A DNA stretch of 64,000 nt from Pseudoalteromonas aurantia 208 (GCF_014858725.1 NZ_AQGV01000010.1:124001-188000); one strand, 5' to 3'. Shown: positions 1 through 9,949, counted from the stretch's first letter. Translations and numbers: made by a program. The notes: a model not told the origin generated them from the sequence alone.

Positions 1-522
1 AAATATAGCAAGTATACTGTCTTCACTTTTCCAAGGTCGTGCACTTGCTCCTGTTAGCAGATACTCAAAACTGTCAAAGCCAACTTGTGCCTTACCTTCA
101 TTCACCCCCTGGGCGTAAGCACGTAATATACTTCTTTGGCGTGGTGGTAACTGGGTCACAATTTTTTCACTGCGTTTTCGCAATTGATGAAAACGCATTT
201 TTTCATCTAAATTGATTGCGGCTTTACCAAACAGCTCACTCAGCTCCCCAGCCGCATTTCTGCGCAGTAAGTCCATTTGAAAAAATCGGTCTTGACCATG
301 TGCAAAGCCTAATCCATAGGCGGCGTCATCTCGTGAATTTGCGGTGATCACTGCTTGACCTAAACTATCCCGTTCAATTTGAACTGGCGCTATTACAGCG
401 CTGCTCGTTCCTGTCCCGTCGAGGGCAGGTAAACTCAAAGACAGTAGACCATATAAACTTGCTGTTGCGGCCAGTGCCAATAAAACCAAGCCAGCCGTTA
501 TTCGCTTCAACCAAGGTAGCAT
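1..522 (-). CDS. Penicillin acylase family protein, N-terminal part (runs off left edge)
   Basis: The minus-strand frame is open from an ATG at 522 to the window edge, giving the first 174 residues; the C-terminus is outside. The protein begins with a hydrophobic signal anchor (residues about 8-30). It then has the opening of a penicillin-amidase/N-acyl-homoserine-lactone acylase alpha chain: a stretch reading DSLGQAVITANSRDDAAYG, then GFAHGQDRFFQMDLLRR and a helix ending in AYAQGVNEG. Enzymes of this family are exported, cleave themselves at an internal Gly-Ser, and hydrolyse amide bonds of penicillins, acyl-homoserine lactones or related acylated substrates. The self-cleavage serine lies beyond the window, so activity and substrate cannot be judged. 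It is divergent from the histidine kinase at 757. Confidence 0.85.
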   Translation of the reverse strand, partial: MLPWLKRITAGLVLLALAATASLYGLLSLSLPALDGTGTSSAVIAPVQIERDSLGQAVITANSRDDAAYGLGFAHGQDRFFQMDLLRRNAAGELSELFGKAAINLDEKMRFHQLRKRSEKIVTQLPPRQRSILRAYAQGVNEGKAQVGFDSFEYLLTGASARPWKSEDSILAIF

Positions 523-756
523 TGTTTAATCCTTCCCTATTAAAAATTATTTTTATCATAACCACATCTATATGAAAGTGATATGTCTACGCTATCGCAA
601 ATCATACTCGCCAATATGATTAACGACGTAAGAACTGTACAAAGTCCATTCTGTCATCGGTTTCAAATACCATTATGACTTTTATGATAATACTCACTTT
701 TGCTCATCGATTGGCTAGACTATAGTTAAAGGATGCTCAGCAGAATAAGTTAGGTA

Positions 757-3700
757 ATGCTCAATACCCAATTACATGCGCCAAGGAAAGCTCGCTCTTT
801 AAAGCTAGGCTATTGGTTTATTTTATGTACTGTACTGTGCTTTGGTTGGTACGTAGACACTGTTAATTACAACCGATTGATTGAAGTTGAGCGCAGCCGT
901 GCCTATGAAGAAGTGAATGTTTATCGCACCCAAATTGAAGGCGTACTAGCCGCCAATATACAACTGGTGCGGGGCTTAGCCATCGCCTTAACCAACGAAG
1001 CACAGTTAGATCAAAAACGGTTTGAATATATCGCACAACCTCTATTTCGCTCAAGCAATGTATTACGAAACCTCGGTGCGGCACCTGATATGATCCTCTC
1101 AATGACCTACCCACTAAAAGGAAACGAAAAGGCACTTGGGCTAAATTACTTAACACACCCTACTCAAAGTAAAGATGCCATCAGGGCAAGAGATAGCAAG
1201 AAAATCGTTCTTGCTGGCCCATTGACCCTTATTCAAGGGGGGGAAGCACTCATTGCTAGAGTACCCGTCTACAACCCGGATGATACTTTTTGGGGATTAC
1301 TGTCAATCGTCATTGATATGAAGAAGCTTTTTAAAGCGGTTAATTTAGATATGCTAGATGCGAACTACCGCATTGCTATTCGAGGGAAAAACGGGTTAGG
1401 TGAACAAGGCGCTTTTTTCCATGGCAATGAAGACATACTCCACTTACAGCCTTTGACATTTAACATCGCCATTGCTTCTGGAAAATGGCAGCTATATGCG
1501 GTACCTCGATTTGGCTGGGAGCCTGAAGTTTCAGCCATTTGGCCTTTTCGTCTCGCATTATTAACCATTATACTTTTGTTTATATCAGCCTTTATTTTCT
1601 TTAACAAACTCATCAAGCAGCTCCATGATAATGCCCAAACGTTAACGTCTATGGGCAACCTTGCCGAGGTCGGAGCTTGGTCCGTTGATTTAAAAACCCG
1701 CAATATTACTTGGTCTGAAGTAACGAAACGCATATTCGAAGTACCCGACCATTATCAAGCAACTTGGATGAGCTCTACTGAGTTTTTTAAAGAAGGACTA
1801 CATCGACGTAACTTCCAGCGAGCCATTGAACAAACCATCAAACATGGGACCAGCTTCGAGGAAGAGTTAATTATTGTAACCGCACAAGGACATGAGCGCT
1901 GGATATTAATGAAAGGCAAAGCAAACCAAAATAATCAGTGGACGGTAGAGATATTCGGCTCAGTACAAAATATTCAAACCCGTAAAAATATGGAAATAGA
2001 ACATGATAAAATTGCCCGTAATAACGAGTTACTCGCTCAACTGAGTAGTCACGATGCCGTACTCAATAACCACGTCGACAATGCACAAAGTCTTGCTGTA
2101 GATGCCATTTGCCAAGGTTTGAATGCTTCCCGGGCAAGTATCTGGGTCTTTAATGAAGAAAAAACCTTACTCATACCAAGCTGCTTTAGCAATACTCGAC
2201 AAGATAGCTTGCAACACTTTCCCCCTTGGCGTAAAAATCATTTACCTGAACTATTTCACAATGTACAAAGAAATCAACTTATTAGAGCTAACTTTGCCCA
2301 TAGCCATGAGTGTACACTTGGGTTAAGTGAGCATTATTTAGGACCCTTTGAAGTCAATGCCTTATTTGGGTGCACCATCACATATAAAGATAACGTGATT
2401 GGTTTATTGTGCGCCGAGTATACTTTGCCAAACCCCGACTGGGGACACAGTGATGAGCGTTTTATTCGGGCTATATCAGCAATGCTTGGCAGCTTATTTG
2501 CGAGTCAAGAGCAGCAAAAAGCCAAACAACAAGCACTCATGGCAAAGGAAATCGCCGAACAGTCTGCAAAAATAAAAGCCGATTTTTTGGCGAGCATGAG
2601 TCATGAAATTCGTACTCCCATGAATGGTATTTTAGGTATGCTCGACATTGTTCTTAATTCGAACATTGATCAATCTCAACGTCATCACCTAAATTTAGCC
2701 CAAAATTCAGCGGGGTCATTACTCACCATCATTAACGATATTCTTGATTTTTCAAAAATCGAAGCTGGCAAACTCGATATTGAAGTGATTGAATGTGATT
2801 TAATCCAAATCCTCAGTGACAGTATCAGCAACTTTGCCCCCAAAGCGATTGAGCAACATACAGAGCTATTTATCGATAGCCGTAATATGCAAGTTCAGCA
2901 CGCCAAAACAGACCCTCATCGACTCAAACAGGTATTAAATAACCTACTGAGCAATGCGATTAAGTTTACAGAACATGGTAAAGTCACCTTAACCTGCTAC
3001 ACCGAGCAACAACCCGCTTCAATGCGCTTATGGTGCAGCATTGAAGACTCTGGTGTGGGCATAAGTAAAACACAATTAGATAAAATCTTTGATTCGTTCA
3101 CTCAAGCCGATCCTTCAACAACTCGCCGCTTTGGTGGTACTGGCCTAGGGCTAACAATTGCTAGGCAGCTGTGTCAATTATTGGGTGGCGCACTCAATGC
3201 CTATAGTAAATTAGGAGTCGGTAGCACGTTTACCTTTTACATCGATTTACATGAAGCGAAAGAAATAGCACCGCTCAATACGCCATGTGATGGACTCTGT
3301 ATTATCGACCCGCATCAACAACACGAATTGGCTGCTCATCATTTATTAGATGCATGGCGGATCCCCAGTGAGCACTTTGAAAGTTTGCCTGCGGCGATGG
3401 CTTTACTCCAAGAAAAACGCCTAACCTCGCCTGCAATCATTATTGCCGAGTCGATTGTTAATGACGCCTCAGATTATCAACTCTCCCTGTTAAAAAAAGT
3501 CACACAACAGCCTGACTGTTGTTTTGCAGTGATCAGTAATAAGCTCAGTAGCAATGAGCGATTTAGTCATTTAGACCCTGACTTGGTCTTTCTACAACCG
3601 CTCACACCAGCCAATGCACTTAAATTATGTACACTAAGCACGACGAAAGAAGCGATACCTCCAGCTAAGTTAGGTGCTATCGATGCACGTATTCTGTTAG

Positions 3701-4089
3701 TAGAAGACAATAAAGTGAACCAAGTTGTCGCGCTCGCTTTACTAAAGCGACTCAATGCCAAAATTACGTGTGTTGATAATGGTCGCTTGGCAATTGAACA
3801 CCTAAAACATGCCAGTCGATATGATGTCATTCTCATGGATTGCCAAATGCCTGAATTGGATGGATACCAGACAACCGGTCAAATACGCCAAGCTGTCGCT
3901 GGTCAAAGTCATCAATCGACTCCTATCATTGCTTTAACCGCCAATGCGATGCAAGGCGATAAAGAGAAGTGCCTCGCAGCTGGTATGGACGATTACCTAA
4001 GTAAACCTATTGAATTTACGGATTTAGAAAAAGCATTACGAAAATGGACGCAAGAGGTTAGTCAAACTACTGCTGATAGCGTAAAGTAA
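757..4089 (+). CDS. Hybrid histidine kinase, CHASE-PAS-GAF-HisKA-HATPase-REC
   Basis: This is a membrane-bound sensor kinase of 1110 residues. A transmembrane helix at about 20-36 and a second at 265-284 flank a periplasmic CHASE domain, a ligand-binding module. Cytoplasmic PAS (about 300-415) and GAF (about 425-590) domains follow. The kinase core has the phospho-acceptor His616 in SHEIRTPMNG, and an ATPase domain with DSGVGI and GGTGLGLTIARQL. A C-terminal receiver (about 970-1090) has phospho-acceptor Asp1028 in [12 protein letters not shown] and the conserved KP near the end. Between the ATPase and the receiver, about 845-950 looks like a second receiver that lost its Asp. No Hpt domain is present, so the phosphate must pass to a separate Hpt protein. 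Ligand and output are unknown. Confidence 0.93.
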   Translation: MLNTQLHAPRKARSLKLGYWFILCTVLCFGWYVDTVNYNRLIEVERSRAYEEVNVYRTQIEGVLAANIQLVRGLAIALTNEAQLDQKRFEYIAQPLFRSSNVLRNLGAAPDMILSMTYPLKGNEKALGLNYLTHPTQSKDAIRARDSKKIVLAGPLTLIQGGEALIARVPVYNPDDTFWGLLSIVIDMKKLFKAVNLDMLDANYRIAIRGKNGLGEQGAFFHGNEDILHLQPLTFNIAIASGKWQLYAVPRFGWEPEVSAIWPFRLALLTIILLFISAFIFFNKLIKQLHDNAQTLTSMGNLAEVGAWSVDLKTRNITWSEVTKRIFEVPDHYQATWMSSTEFFKEGLHRRNFQRAIEQTIKHGTSFEEELIIVTAQGHERWILMKGKANQNNQWTVEIFGSVQNIQTRKNMEIEHDKIARNNELLAQLSSHDAVLNNHVDNAQSLAVDAICQGLNASRASIWVFNEEKTLLIPSCFSNTRQDSLQHFPPWRKNHLPELFHNVQRNQLIRANFAHSHECTLGLSEHYLGPFEVNALFGCTITYKDNVIGLLCAEYTLPNPDWGHSDERFIRAISAMLGSLFASQEQQKAKQQALMAKEIAEQSAKIKADFLASMSHEIRTPMNGILGMLDIVLNSNIDQSQRHHLNLAQNSAGSLLTIINDILDFSKIEAGKLDIEVIECDLIQILSDSISNFAPKAIEQHTELFIDSRNMQVQHAKTDPHRLKQVLNNLLSNAIKFTEHGKVTLTCYTEQQPASMRLWCSIEDSGVGISKTQLDKIFDSFTQADPSTTRRFGGTGLGLTIARQLCQLLGGALNAYSKLGVGSTFTFYIDLHEAKEIAPLNTPCDGLCIIDPHQQHELAAHHLLDAWRIPSEHFESLPAAMALLQEKRLTSPAIIIAESIVNDASDYQLSLLKKVTQQPDCCFAVISNKLSSNERFSHLDPDLVFLQPLTPANALKLCTLSTTKEAIPPAKLGAIDARILLVEDNKVNQVVALALLKRLNAKITCVDNGRLAIEHLKHASRYDVILMDCQMPELDGYQTTGQIRQAVAGQSHQSTPIIALTANAMQGDKEKCLAAGMDDYLSKPIEFTDLEKALRKWTQEVSQTTADSVK

Positions 4090-4115
4090 ATAAAAAACAA
4101 TATAGGAACAGTGGT

Positions 4116-4736
4116 ATGAAACTCACACCCAATGAGCAAAGGATCATCGGTTGCTTACTTGAAAAGCAAACGACAACGCCCGAACACTACCCACTATCAT
4201 TAAATGCGCTAACCAATGCATGTAATCAAAAATCAAATAGAGAGCCAGTGTTATCTTTAACTGAATCGGAAGTGCTTGATACCCTTACACAATTAGAAAA
4301 CCAACGGGTGGTGCTTTTAGATGAAGGCCTTTCTGGTCGCGTAAACAAATACAGTCATCGCTTTTGCAATACTGAATTTAGTGATTTGCAACTCTCTGAC
4401 AAACAGCGCGCTATATTATGCATCATGCTCCTTAGAGGCCCGCAAACACCCGGAGAGTTACGGACTCGCTCGGCGCGCTTAGCTGAATTCAATAACGTAA
4501 GCGACGTTGAAAACACATTAGAGGAAATGCAAAGCCAAACGCTCATTTGTAAACTAGAGCGGGAACCTGGCAAACGTGAAAGTCGTTATCAACATTTACT
4601 CGGTGACCACAAACCAACGGTCCATGAACCACATGTGAGTAAACAGCTATCTCATTCTGAATTAGAGTCATTAGTTGACGAAATATCTCAGCTACGAACC
4701 GAGCTTGCGGCAATCAAACAACATTTAGGGCTTTAA
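4116..4736 (+). CDS. yceH: YceH family protein (UPF0502/DUF480)
   Basis: The product is 206 residues long and matches the YceH family end to end, beginning with LTPNEQRIIGCLLEKQTTTP and the NREPV segment typical of its first winged-helix repeat. The family is built of two winged helix-turn-helix units, the second here around residues 90-165, followed by a short coiled tail (SHSELESLVDEISQLRTELA). Winged helices suggest nucleic-acid binding, but the molecular role of YceH is not established. An AGGAACAG ribosome-binding region precedes the ATG. It lies only 26 bp behind the histidine kinase and may be co-transcribed with it. Confidence 0.92.
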   Translation: MKLTPNEQRIIGCLLEKQTTTPEHYPLSLNALTNACNQKSNREPVLSLTESEVLDTLTQLENQRVVLLDEGLSGRVNKYSHRFCNTEFSDLQLSDKQRAILCIMLLRGPQTPGELRTRSARLAEFNNVSDVENTLEEMQSQTLICKLEREPGKRESRYQHLLGDHKPTVHEPHVSKQLSHSELESLVDEISQLRTELAAIKQHLGL

Positions 4737-4796
4737 TTTTAGCTCAGATAAAAACATAATAGCAATTTGCAATAATTGTTCATTGAGGAACCCCAT

Positions 4797-5627
4797 ATGC
4801 GCCAAGATATTTTGGCTGAAATGAAAGTTCAACCTACTATAGATGCTGCTTATGAAGTATCCCGTCGGGTGAACTTTATTAAACAACGTTTAGTCGACGC
4901 GCATTGTGTCACATTAGTTTTAGGTATTAGTGGCGGAGTGGACTCATCAACATGTGGGCGTCTTTGCCAACTTGCTGTTGACGAGCTTAATCAACAACAA
5001 AGTGAAATTTGTTATCAATTTATCGCTATGCGCTTGCCATATGGCGTGCAAGCCGATGAAGATGAAGCACAACTTGCACTCTCATTTATTCAACCGAGTA
5101 AACGTATCACAGTCAATATCAAACCCGCCGCTGATGCTATGCATGAGCAAGCATTATGCGCCATGAATGATGCCAATATTCCGTTACCTACCGAGTCATC
5201 AGTCGATTTTGTCAAAGGCAATGTAAAAGCACGCCAACGAATGGTCGCACAATATGAAATAGCAGGGTTAACCCAAGGGCTAGTCGTAGGGACGGATCAC
5301 AGCGCCGAAAACCTCACTGGTTTTTATACTAAGTTTGGTGATGGTGCATGCGATTTGGCCCCTCTATTTGGTTTATCAAAACGCCAAGTAAGAGCACTGG
5401 CAGCACAGTTAAATGCACCAAACATGTTAGTCAATAAAGCACCCACTGCAGATCTTGAATGTGATCGCCCAGGATTAACAGATGAAGAAGCGTTAGGACT
5501 CAGTTATGATCAAATAGATGACTTCTTAGAAGGTAAAGATGTCTCAGATCACGTCAGTAATAAACTCATCAGTATTTATGTTCGCACTCAGCACAAACGC
5601 CAGCCAATCCCCACAGTTTATGATTAA
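4797..5627 (+). CDS. nadE: NH3-dependent NAD+ synthetase
   Basis: This cytoplasmic enzyme catalyses the last step of NAD synthesis: deamido-NAD+ + ATP + NH3 gives NAD+. The ATP-pyrophosphatase P-loop is [11 protein letters not shown] near residues 41-51. Further family marks are [19 protein letters not shown] and the PTADLE loop. There is no glutaminase domain, so it is the ammonia-using type. I chose the ATG at 4797 because GAGGAA lies about 8 nt upstream. It gives 276 residues, the normal length, whereas the in-frame TTG at 4776 has no ribosome-binding site. The gene stands alone between yceH and a peptidase. Confidence 0.96.
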   Translation: MRQDILAEMKVQPTIDAAYEVSRRVNFIKQRLVDAHCVTLVLGISGGVDSSTCGRLCQLAVDELNQQQSEICYQFIAMRLPYGVQADEDEAQLALSFIQPSKRITVNIKPAADAMHEQALCAMNDANIPLPTESSVDFVKGNVKARQRMVAQYEIAGLTQGLVVGTDHSAENLTGFYTKFGDGACDLAPLFGLSKRQVRALAAQLNAPNMLVNKAPTADLECDRPGLTDEEALGLSYDQIDDFLEGKDVSDHVSNKLISIYVRTQHKRQPIPTVYD

Positions 5628-5669
5628 CGTAAAATAGCACTTGTGATGTTCCTATAATCATGCAAGCAT

Positions 5670-5702
5670 CCCTCTTTTGCTACTTTAGCTAACAAAAGAG
5701 GG
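5670..5702 (+). promoter_or_regulatory. Hairpin covering the ribosome-binding site of the S9 peptidase gene
   Basis: A perfect 10-bp inverted repeat (CCCTCTTTTG ... CAAAAGAGGG, 13-nt loop) ends 3 nt before the ATG at 5706. The right arm contains the Shine-Dalgarno AGAGGG. In the mRNA the site would be paired, so the hairpin may restrict translation, or it may double as a weak 3' stem for nadE. No T-run follows, which argues against a simple terminator. Confidence 0.5.
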
Positions 5703-5705
5703 AAC

Positions 5706-7655
5706 ATGTTACGCTTTATATTCGCACTCCTTTTTGTGTCATCAACACCACTCCTGCAGGCCTCAGCACAACCAAAAAAGCCCGACCAACTAAAATTACC
5801 GATAGAAGCTTACACAAGCTTACCATTGGTTAGTCAGGTAAATTTATCTCCCAGCGGTAAGCATTTAGCCTTTGTCCAAAATTATCAAGGTACCTTGATG
5901 CTGAATATAACCGACTTAAAAACCCAAGAAGTTACTCCTGTTTTAAGGTCAGACAATAAAGAAGTGACCTTGAATTGGTACGACTGGGCCAACGACAACA
6001 CGTTAATTGTTGCCGCAGGTTACACACAAAGGCAACGCCTGGTGAAATATGATTCAACGCAATTATTTAAATTTGATATTAAAGGAACCAAAAAACTAGA
6101 AAATTTATTGCCTATCCGCAATCGCAATGTGAACAATTCCGCTCAATTTCAAGATAATGTAATTAGTATGCTGCCAGATGATCCTAAGCATATTCTTGTC
6201 GCAGTTGATTTTGACACTGCTAACAGACCGACTGTTTTCAAAGTAAATGTGGATACCAAACGCAGAAAACGGATATTACGACCAAGACGCAATATCTCAG
6301 ATTGGATAGCTGACGAACAAGGTCGTGTACGTATTGGTTACAAATTAATAGACACTACCATCTCATATGTCATTTATGACCATGATAAAAACAAGTTGTA
6401 TGAAAAGCCACTTTATCAATTTGATGCTTTCTCAGCAGAACGTGTAACGATATTGGGCTTTGGTAAGGATGGTGACACGTTATATATAAAAGCCAACCAT
6501 GAAGGAAAAAGTGCTCTATTCAAAACTAAAATAAGTCAGCCCCAAAGCCGTGGGCTTGTTTTTTCCGATCCTGATTATGATGTCGATGGCACCATTTTAT
6601 ACTCTCAAATAACTGGGAAAGTAAATGGTTTCTCACACTCAAATACCGATGGGAGCCGCATATATTGGGATGAAGAATATAAAAGCTTACAAACCGCTTT
6701 ATCTACCGCACTGCCAAATGCACATAATGTGATCATAGATAAAAGCCAAGATGGCGATACGTATGTTTTATATTCTAGTTCAGATGCCGATCCTGGTACT
6801 TATTATCTAGGGCACCGTAAAGCACAGTCGTTATATTTATTTGCCCCTCAATATCCTGAGATACAAGGCACAACATATTTAGGCAAACAACGCCACAGTT
6901 ATAAAGCCCGTGATGGGTTAACCATCGAAGGTTATCTAACATTGCCGCCAGATGCTGCCCCTCATACAGTGACATATCCAACCATTATTCTCCCTCACGG
7001 TGGGCCGATGGCGAGGGATTATGCTGATTTTGACTATTGGTCAGAGCTTTTTGCCAGCCGTGGATATGCTGTATTTCAACCTAATTTTAGAGGGTCATAT
7101 GGCTATGGCTATGAGTTTGCGCAAGCTGCACTGGGAGCATGGGGAGATGCGATGCAAAATGACTTACAAGACGCAGCTCACTTCCTTATCGAACAGAAAA
7201 TTGCGAATAAAGAGCAAATCTGTGTCGGTGGGGGAAGTTATGGCGGTTATGCTGCAGTGATGGCGGTGGTAAAGCACCCTGAAACCTTTAAGTGTGCAGC
7301 CAGCTTTGCAGGGGTTATGGATTTAGAATTCATTGTGTCACGTGCTCGACACTATACCAACAGAGAGGTTGTAGAAAAGCAATTTGGTAACGATGATGAC
7401 AAATTAGAAAGCAATTCGCCCATCAACAATGTCGCTTCAATCAAGCGCCCTATATTATTAATTCATGGGGAAGATGATAAAGTAGTCCCCGTCGCACATA
7501 GCCGCCGCATGTACGACAAATTACTCGACGAAAACAAAGCCGTTCAATACATTGAACTTGAGTCCGGCAACCACGACCTCAGTTTTCAAGCACATCGCCA
7601 TACCACCTTGAGCGCTTTTTTAGCGTTTTTCGATACTCACTTGAAAACCCAATAG
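5706..7655 (+). CDS. S9 family prolyl oligopeptidase-type serine peptidase, exported
   Basis: This 649-residue peptidase has an N-terminal signal peptide (about residues 1-22, ending in ASAQ), a beta-propeller-like region to about residue 390, and a C-terminal alpha/beta-hydrolase domain. The catalytic triad is visible: Ser511 in GGGSYGGYAA, Asp591 in HGEDDKVVP and His623 in SGNHDLS. Such enzymes (acylaminoacyl-peptidase/dipeptidyl-peptidase branch) trim short peptides. The export signal suggests action in the periplasm on peptides taken from protein-rich growth media. The gene is monocistronic, with its ribosome-binding site inside a hairpin. The exact peptide specificity cannot be read from the sequence. 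Confidence 0.92.
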   Translation: MLRFIFALLFVSSTPLLQASAQPKKPDQLKLPIEAYTSLPLVSQVNLSPSGKHLAFVQNYQGTLMLNITDLKTQEVTPVLRSDNKEVTLNWYDWANDNTLIVAAGYTQRQRLVKYDSTQLFKFDIKGTKKLENLLPIRNRNVNNSAQFQDNVISMLPDDPKHILVAVDFDTANRPTVFKVNVDTKRRKRILRPRRNISDWIADEQGRVRIGYKLIDTTISYVIYDHDKNKLYEKPLYQFDAFSAERVTILGFGKDGDTLYIKANHEGKSALFKTKISQPQSRGLVFSDPDYDVDGTILYSQITGKVNGFSHSNTDGSRIYWDEEYKSLQTALSTALPNAHNVIIDKSQDGDTYVLYSSSDADPGTYYLGHRKAQSLYLFAPQYPEIQGTTYLGKQRHSYKARDGLTIEGYLTLPPDAAPHTVTYPTIILPHGGPMARDYADFDYWSELFASRGYAVFQPNFRGSYGYGYEFAQAALGAWGDAMQNDLQDAAHFLIEQKIANKEQICVGGGSYGGYAAVMAVVKHPETFKCAASFAGVMDLEFIVSRARHYTNREVVEKQFGNDDDKLESNSPINNVASIKRPILLIHGEDDKVVPVAHSRRMYDKLLDENKAVQYIELESGNHDLSFQAHRHTTLSAFLAFFDTHLKTQ

Positions 7656-7849
7656 TGTAAGGTGCAAAGCACTCTAAGTTGAGTACTTTGCTTAAGTGAC
7701 CACACAACTGCCCAACATAAAAAACTCATGTAGCTCTCTAAATATTTTAATATGAGCTAACAAGCTACTGATCAACAAAGTAAAACAACACGCAAAAATT
7801 AAGTTATAGTTATATTATTCCTACTTTTATACGAAGGTTTTTAGCTTTA

Positions 7850-8557
7850 ATGACTGCTCCAATATTAATTACAGGCGCCGCGCAACGCATTGGCTTAGCT
7901 CTGGTACAACATTTTATTACGACTAATCAACCTGTAATAATGACGTACCGTACACGACATAACGTCATACATGAGCTTGAGCAGCAAGGGGTTACCTGCA
8001 TTCAATGTGACTTTAGCGAAACAAATGCGATCGACCAGCTGGTTTCTAAAATTCGCATGCGGCACTCCAGTTTGAAAGCGGTGATACATAATGCATCTAG
8101 TTGGGATTGTGAAGAAAAAAACCATAATTTTAATGACTTATTTGATAGCATGATGCGAATTCATACCAAAGTCCCTTATTTACTCAACCTTGCATTGAGT
8201 GACTTGCTACTTGCCCATAGTAGCGTCAGTGACATTATTCATTTAACCGATTACGTTGCAGAAACCGGTAGCGCCAAACATATCGCATACGCGGCCAGTA
8301 AAGCAGCATTAGATAATTTGAGCAAATCATTCGCAGCGAAGTTTGCTCCAAATATCAAAGTAAACTCGATTGCCCCCAGTCTTATTATTTTCAATGAACA
8401 TGATTCGTCTGAATACCGAGAAAAAACCCTTAAAAAATCACTAATGGCTATTGAGCCTGGTTGTCGAGAAATCGTCAATAGCGTCGAGCTACTGCTCAAT
8501 AGTAACTACATTACAGGACGTACCCTGCCAGTTGACGGCGGACGCCACCTAAAATAG
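7850..8557 (+). CDS. folM: Dihydromonapterin reductase, FolM type
   Basis: This short-chain dehydrogenase of 235 residues has the Rossmann start [16 protein letters not shown] and the catalytic [11 protein letters not shown] (Tyr and Lys four apart). It ends in the family-typical [13 protein letters not shown]. FolM reduces dihydromonapterin to tetrahydromonapterin with NADPH, and more weakly dihydrofolate. The assignment over other SDRs rests on the whole-length pattern and on context: folE and folX follow at 14 and 9 bp spacing. Together the three supply the pterin cofactor used by phenylalanine hydroxylase in gammaproteobacteria. A candidate promoter region lies in the 190-bp gap upstream. 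Confidence 0.88.
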   Translation: MTAPILITGAAQRIGLALVQHFITTNQPVIMTYRTRHNVIHELEQQGVTCIQCDFSETNAIDQLVSKIRMRHSSLKAVIHNASSWDCEEKNHNFNDLFDSMMRIHTKVPYLLNLALSDLLLAHSSVSDIIHLTDYVAETGSAKHIAYAASKAALDNLSKSFAAKFAPNIKVNSIAPSLIIFNEHDSSEYREKTLKKSLMAIEPGCREIVNSVELLLNSNYITGRTLPVDGGRHLK

Positions 8558-8571
8558 ATAGAGAATTTGTT

Positions 8572-9126
8572 ATGCACGAAGAATTAAAAAACAGCTATCA
8601 CCAAATCATTGAAGCCGTTGGCGAAGATAGCAATAGAGAAGGCCTATTGGACACGCCAAAACGGGCTGCCAAAGCCATGGAATATCTAACAAAAGGCTAC
8701 CGAGAGACGCTCGATGACATCACAAATAACGCCGTATTCACCTCTGATGCGGATGATATGGTATTGATTCAAGATATTGAGCTTTATTCTATGTGCGAAC
8801 ATCATCTGTTACCTTTTGTGGGCCGTTGCCATATCGCCTATATCCCCAATGGGAAAGTGTTGGGTTTATCTAAATTTGCCCGTATTGTTGACATGTATGC
8901 GCGGCGCTTTCAAATTCAGGAACAACTCACCCACCAAATAGCAAAAGCTGTTGAAGAAGTGACGGGTGCAAAAGGAGTTGGCGTGATTGTAGAAGCAAAG
9001 CACATGTGTATGATGATGCGAGGTGTCGAAAAACAAAACTCTAAAATGCGGACTTCCGTTATGCTAGGTAACTTTCGTGAAGATCCAAAAACACGTAATG
9101 AGTTTTTACAGTTAGTCAAAAACTAA
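8572..9126 (+). CDS. folE: GTP cyclohydrolase I
   Basis: This cytoplasmic enzyme of 184 residues converts GTP to 7,8-dihydroneopterin triphosphate, the entry to folate and pterin synthesis. The zinc ligands are visible in [11 protein letters not shown] (Cys and His) and in [10 protein letters not shown] (Cys). The pterin/GTP-binding stretch [20 protein letters not shown] is intact. The gene sits between folM and folX in a tight operon, which suggests a copy dedicated to monapterin rather than, or as well as, folate; whether another folE exists elsewhere in the genome cannot be seen. The start is supported by AGAGAA upstream of the ATG. Confidence 0.96.
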   Translation: MHEELKNSYHQIIEAVGEDSNREGLLDTPKRAAKAMEYLTKGYRETLDDITNNAVFTSDADDMVLIQDIELYSMCEHHLLPFVGRCHIAYIPNGKVLGLSKFARIVDMYARRFQIQEQLTHQIAKAVEEVTGAKGVGVIVEAKHMCMMMRGVEKQNSKMRTSVMLGNFREDPKTRNEFLQLVKN

Positions 9127-9135
9127 GGATTGTTT

Positions 9136-9495
9136 ATGCAAAATGCGATCATCAATATCACCAACTTAAGATTGCGTACTTTTATTGGATTCAATCCTGA
9201 AGAACGAGAAAAAAAGCAGGATGTCGTACTCAATTTAGAGATCCACTACCCTGCGGATATCGCCTGTGTTAGTGGTGATGAAGTCGAACATGCCCTCAAT
9301 TATAAAACCGTCACGAAAGCGGTCATTAATCTTGTCGAAAGTGGGCACTTTCTGCTTTTAGAAAAATTAGTGGCTGATATTCTAAGTGAATGCCATCGCC
9401 ACCCAAGTGTCACTTATGCAAAAGTTCGAGTCGACAAGCCACATGCTCTGCGCTTTGCAGATTCAGTTTCTCTGACGCTAGCTTGGTCTAAATAA
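9136..9495 (+). CDS. folX: Dihydroneopterin triphosphate 2'-epimerase
   Basis: This 119-residue protein belongs to the FolB/FolX tunnelling fold. Its resemblance is to FolX rather than FolB: NLRLRTFIGF, ALNYKTVTK, LLLEKL and a C-terminal KPHALRFADSVSLTLAW match the E. coli epimerase pattern. FolX epimerises dihydroneopterin triphosphate to dihydromonapterin triphosphate, linking FolE to FolM. The ATG at 9136 is preferred over the TTG at 9130 because AAGGA lies 6 nt before the ATG and would touch the TTG. It is the last gene of folM-folE-folX. Confidence 0.92.
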   Translation: MQNAIINITNLRLRTFIGFNPEEREKKQDVVLNLEIHYPADIACVSGDEVEHALNYKTVTKAVINLVESGHFLLLEKLVADILSECHRHPSVTYAKVRVDKPHALRFADSVSLTLAWSK

Positions 9496-9508
9496 TGTTT
9501 CTGAGCGG

Positions 9509-9949
9509 CTAAATCAGTCGCTCAATATTTACCACCCCCAGTAACACAAAGCCGTATCGGGCACCTTTACTTAACCCAACAATAATAACAAATACCCAGA
9601 ACCGTAATTTACATAACCCGGCAATTAAAGTGAGAGGATCTCCTATAATAGGCACCCATGCCAAACATAAGCTCCACACTCCATAGCGGTTGAATAGCTG
9701 TTCAGCACGCTTTGTTTGTTCTTCAGACACCGGGAACCACGCTTTGTCTCGATAGTGCGTGATATTTTTCCCTAACCAGTAATTAATACAACTGCCAAGC
9801 ACGTTACCAAATGTTGCAACGCACCAAAGTAACCAGATGCTACTGCTACCAATCGCCATTGAAGACAACACCACTTCTGATGTTCCCGGCAATAAAGTAG
9901 CTGAGCTCAATGCCGAGAAGAACAATCCAAAAAACTCTAGCACACGCAC
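9509..9949 (-). CDS. yqaA: YqaA family inner-membrane protein (SNARE-associated/DedA-like)
   Basis: This is a small polytopic membrane protein of 146 residues with about four hydrophobic segments. The amphipathic SATLLPGTSEVVL, the GNVLGSCINYWLGK segment and the WVPIIGDPLTLIAG re-entrant motif mark the YqaA branch of the DedA/VTT superfamily. DedA proteins are linked to lipid-carrier transport and membrane homeostasis; the role of YqaA is not defined. The start is uncertain: GTG at 9949 abuts AGGA, and GTG at 9943 is 3 nt from AGGAG. The gene is convergent with folX, and a weak stem (9502-9524) overlaps its stop codon. Confidence 0.85.
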   Translation of the reverse strand: MRVLEFFGLFFSALSSATLLPGTSEVVLSSMAIGSSSIWLLWCVATFGNVLGSCINYWLGKNITHYRDKAWFPVSEEQTKRAEQLFNRYGVWSLCLAWVPIIGDPLTLIAGLCKLRFWVFVIIVGLSKGARYGFVLLGVVNIERLI

